Part shown: in pieces, positions 63,567 to 64,000 of the stretch
How positions within the stretch are numbered: the first letter of the stretch is position 1
How the letters are laid out: every line of letters begins with the position of its first letter
DNA from: Streptomyces sp. NRRL B-1140
GTDB lineage: Bacteria > Actinomycetota > Actinomycetes > Streptomycetales > Streptomycetaceae
Reading direction: 5' to 3'
NCBI RefSeq assembly: GCF_001280065.1
Contig: NZ_LGEA01000091.1
Span: 434,001-498,000 of the forward strand
Length of the DNA stretch: 64,000 bases
Translations under genes and position numbers: made by a program
The notes under the pieces: model-generated
Seen by the model: only the letters and a program-made list of their open reading frames with translations
What the model was told of the DNA's origin: nothing
Databases searched by the model: none

Positions 63567-64000
63567 TTGAGCGCGCGCATCCTGATCGCCGAGGACGACG
63601 AAAAACAATCCCGTCTCATCCGGATCTATCTGGAACGGGAAGGCAACGCCGTCCAGGTCGTGGCCGACGGCCGGGCAGCGCTGGAACGGGCACGTTCGAC
63701 GGGGCCGGATCTCATCGTCCTCGATGTGATGCTGCCGCTCGTCGACGGACTCGACGTGTGCCGCATTCTGCGGGCCGAGGGCCACGAGGTACCGATCCTG
63801 CTGCTGACCGCGCGCAGCACCGAGGAGGACATGCTCCTCGGCCTCGACCTGGGGGCCGACGACTACCTCACCAAGCCGTACAGCCCCCGCGAGCTCACCG
63901 CACGCGTACGGGCGCTGCTGCGGCGCTCCAGGAAAGCCGGCGCGGCCGGCAGCGAGGTGCTGCGGGTCGGCGCGGTCGAGCTGGACACCGCCCGCTTCGA
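63567..64000 (+). CDS. OmpR-family response regulator, cut by the window end
   Basis: The visible ~144 residues show a receiver domain: I-L-I-A-E-D-D-E (acidic pocket), phospho-acceptor Asp in L-I-V-L-D-V-M-L-P (about 53), L-L-L-T-A-R-S, and G-A-D-D-Y-L-T-K-P-Y (Lys about 104). The start of the linker to a winged-helix domain follows; the OmpR-type assignment rests on the receiver style (K-P-Y, R-A-L-L-R-R). TTG 63567 follows GAGGAG. A partner sensor kinase would be beyond the window edge. Confidence 0.9.
   Translation, partial: MSARILIAEDDEKQSRLIRIYLEREGNAVQVVADGRAALERARSTGPDLIVLDVMLPLVDGLDVCRILRAEGHEVPILLLTARSTEEDMLLGLDLGADDYLTKPYSPRELTARVRALLRRSRKAGAAGSEVLRVGAVELDTARF

Overview
The window is very GC-rich, with strong third-position G/C bias, frequent GTG/TTG starts, GGAGG-type ribosome binding sites and long tail-less hairpins between genes. 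Together with gene content (dnaK-grpE-dnaJ-hspR and clpB with HspR operators, Tat/Sec-secreted glycosidases, an LAETG-anchored lipase, several LuxR-type regulators, F420/PPOX-type enzymes) this points to a Streptomyces chromosome, core-to-arm transition region. All assignments are from reading the sequence; no searches were run.

Layout. 1-5.1 kb: small membrane and regulatory genes, a TetR gene behind a secreted renal-dipeptidase-like hydrolase, and a MerR gene with its own leader hairpin and terminator. 5.4-7.7 kb: a cold-shock pair, DEAD-box helicase downstream of a CspA protein with a long leader. 7.8-9.5 kb: divergent SDR reductase and LysR regulator with a perfect LysR box between them. 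9.7-15.4 kb: PAP2/AUR1-like phosphatase, a GH29 fucosidase with crystallin and ricin modules, an aldo/keto reductase. 15.5-24.5 kb: three paralogous DUF418/HGSNAT-like multi-membrane proteins, a Na+/H+ antiporter, another membrane protein and a DesK/NarL two-component pair; a 41-bp DNA motif is repeated in the leaders of three of these genes. 24.6-28 kb: secreted proteins and gene debris (TAP-hydrolase tail, broken serine hydrolase, integrase fragment).

28.07-35.9 kb is the most unusual segment. A tight four-gene minus-strand operon encodes a DUF7019-like protein, a 1222-residue Ser/Thr kinase fused to TPR and two seven-bladed WD40 propellers, a zinc-ribbon TPR protein, and an FHA-zinc ribbon-Ser/Thr kinase. 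It is bounded by an integrase fragment on the left and an integrase next to tRNA-Gly(CCC) on the right, in direct orientation, so it looks like cargo of an integrated or decayed element. It is a candidate regulatory or conflict/defence module.

36-48.5 kb is mostly housekeeping: dcd, a phosphoribosyltransferase, a YIP1-like protein, two tandem FG-GAP secreted proteins (one with a frame-broken last repeat), a repeat-bearing secreted cationic protein with a membrane partner, an EtfD-like iron-sulfur membrane reductase, and a degenerate MraY/WecA-type protein. 48.6-52.9 kb is the HspR-controlled chaperone operon; clpB at 58.8 kb carries the second HspR operator. Between them lie an orphan sugar-binding lipoprotein, three LuxR/TrmB-like paralogues, and a two-gene operon for a secreted peptide with a duplicated ADSVWPAA motif plus a Rieske-like protein that lacks the cluster ligands: a second candidate for an undescribed (signalling or peptide) system. 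The window ends inside an OmpR-type response regulator.
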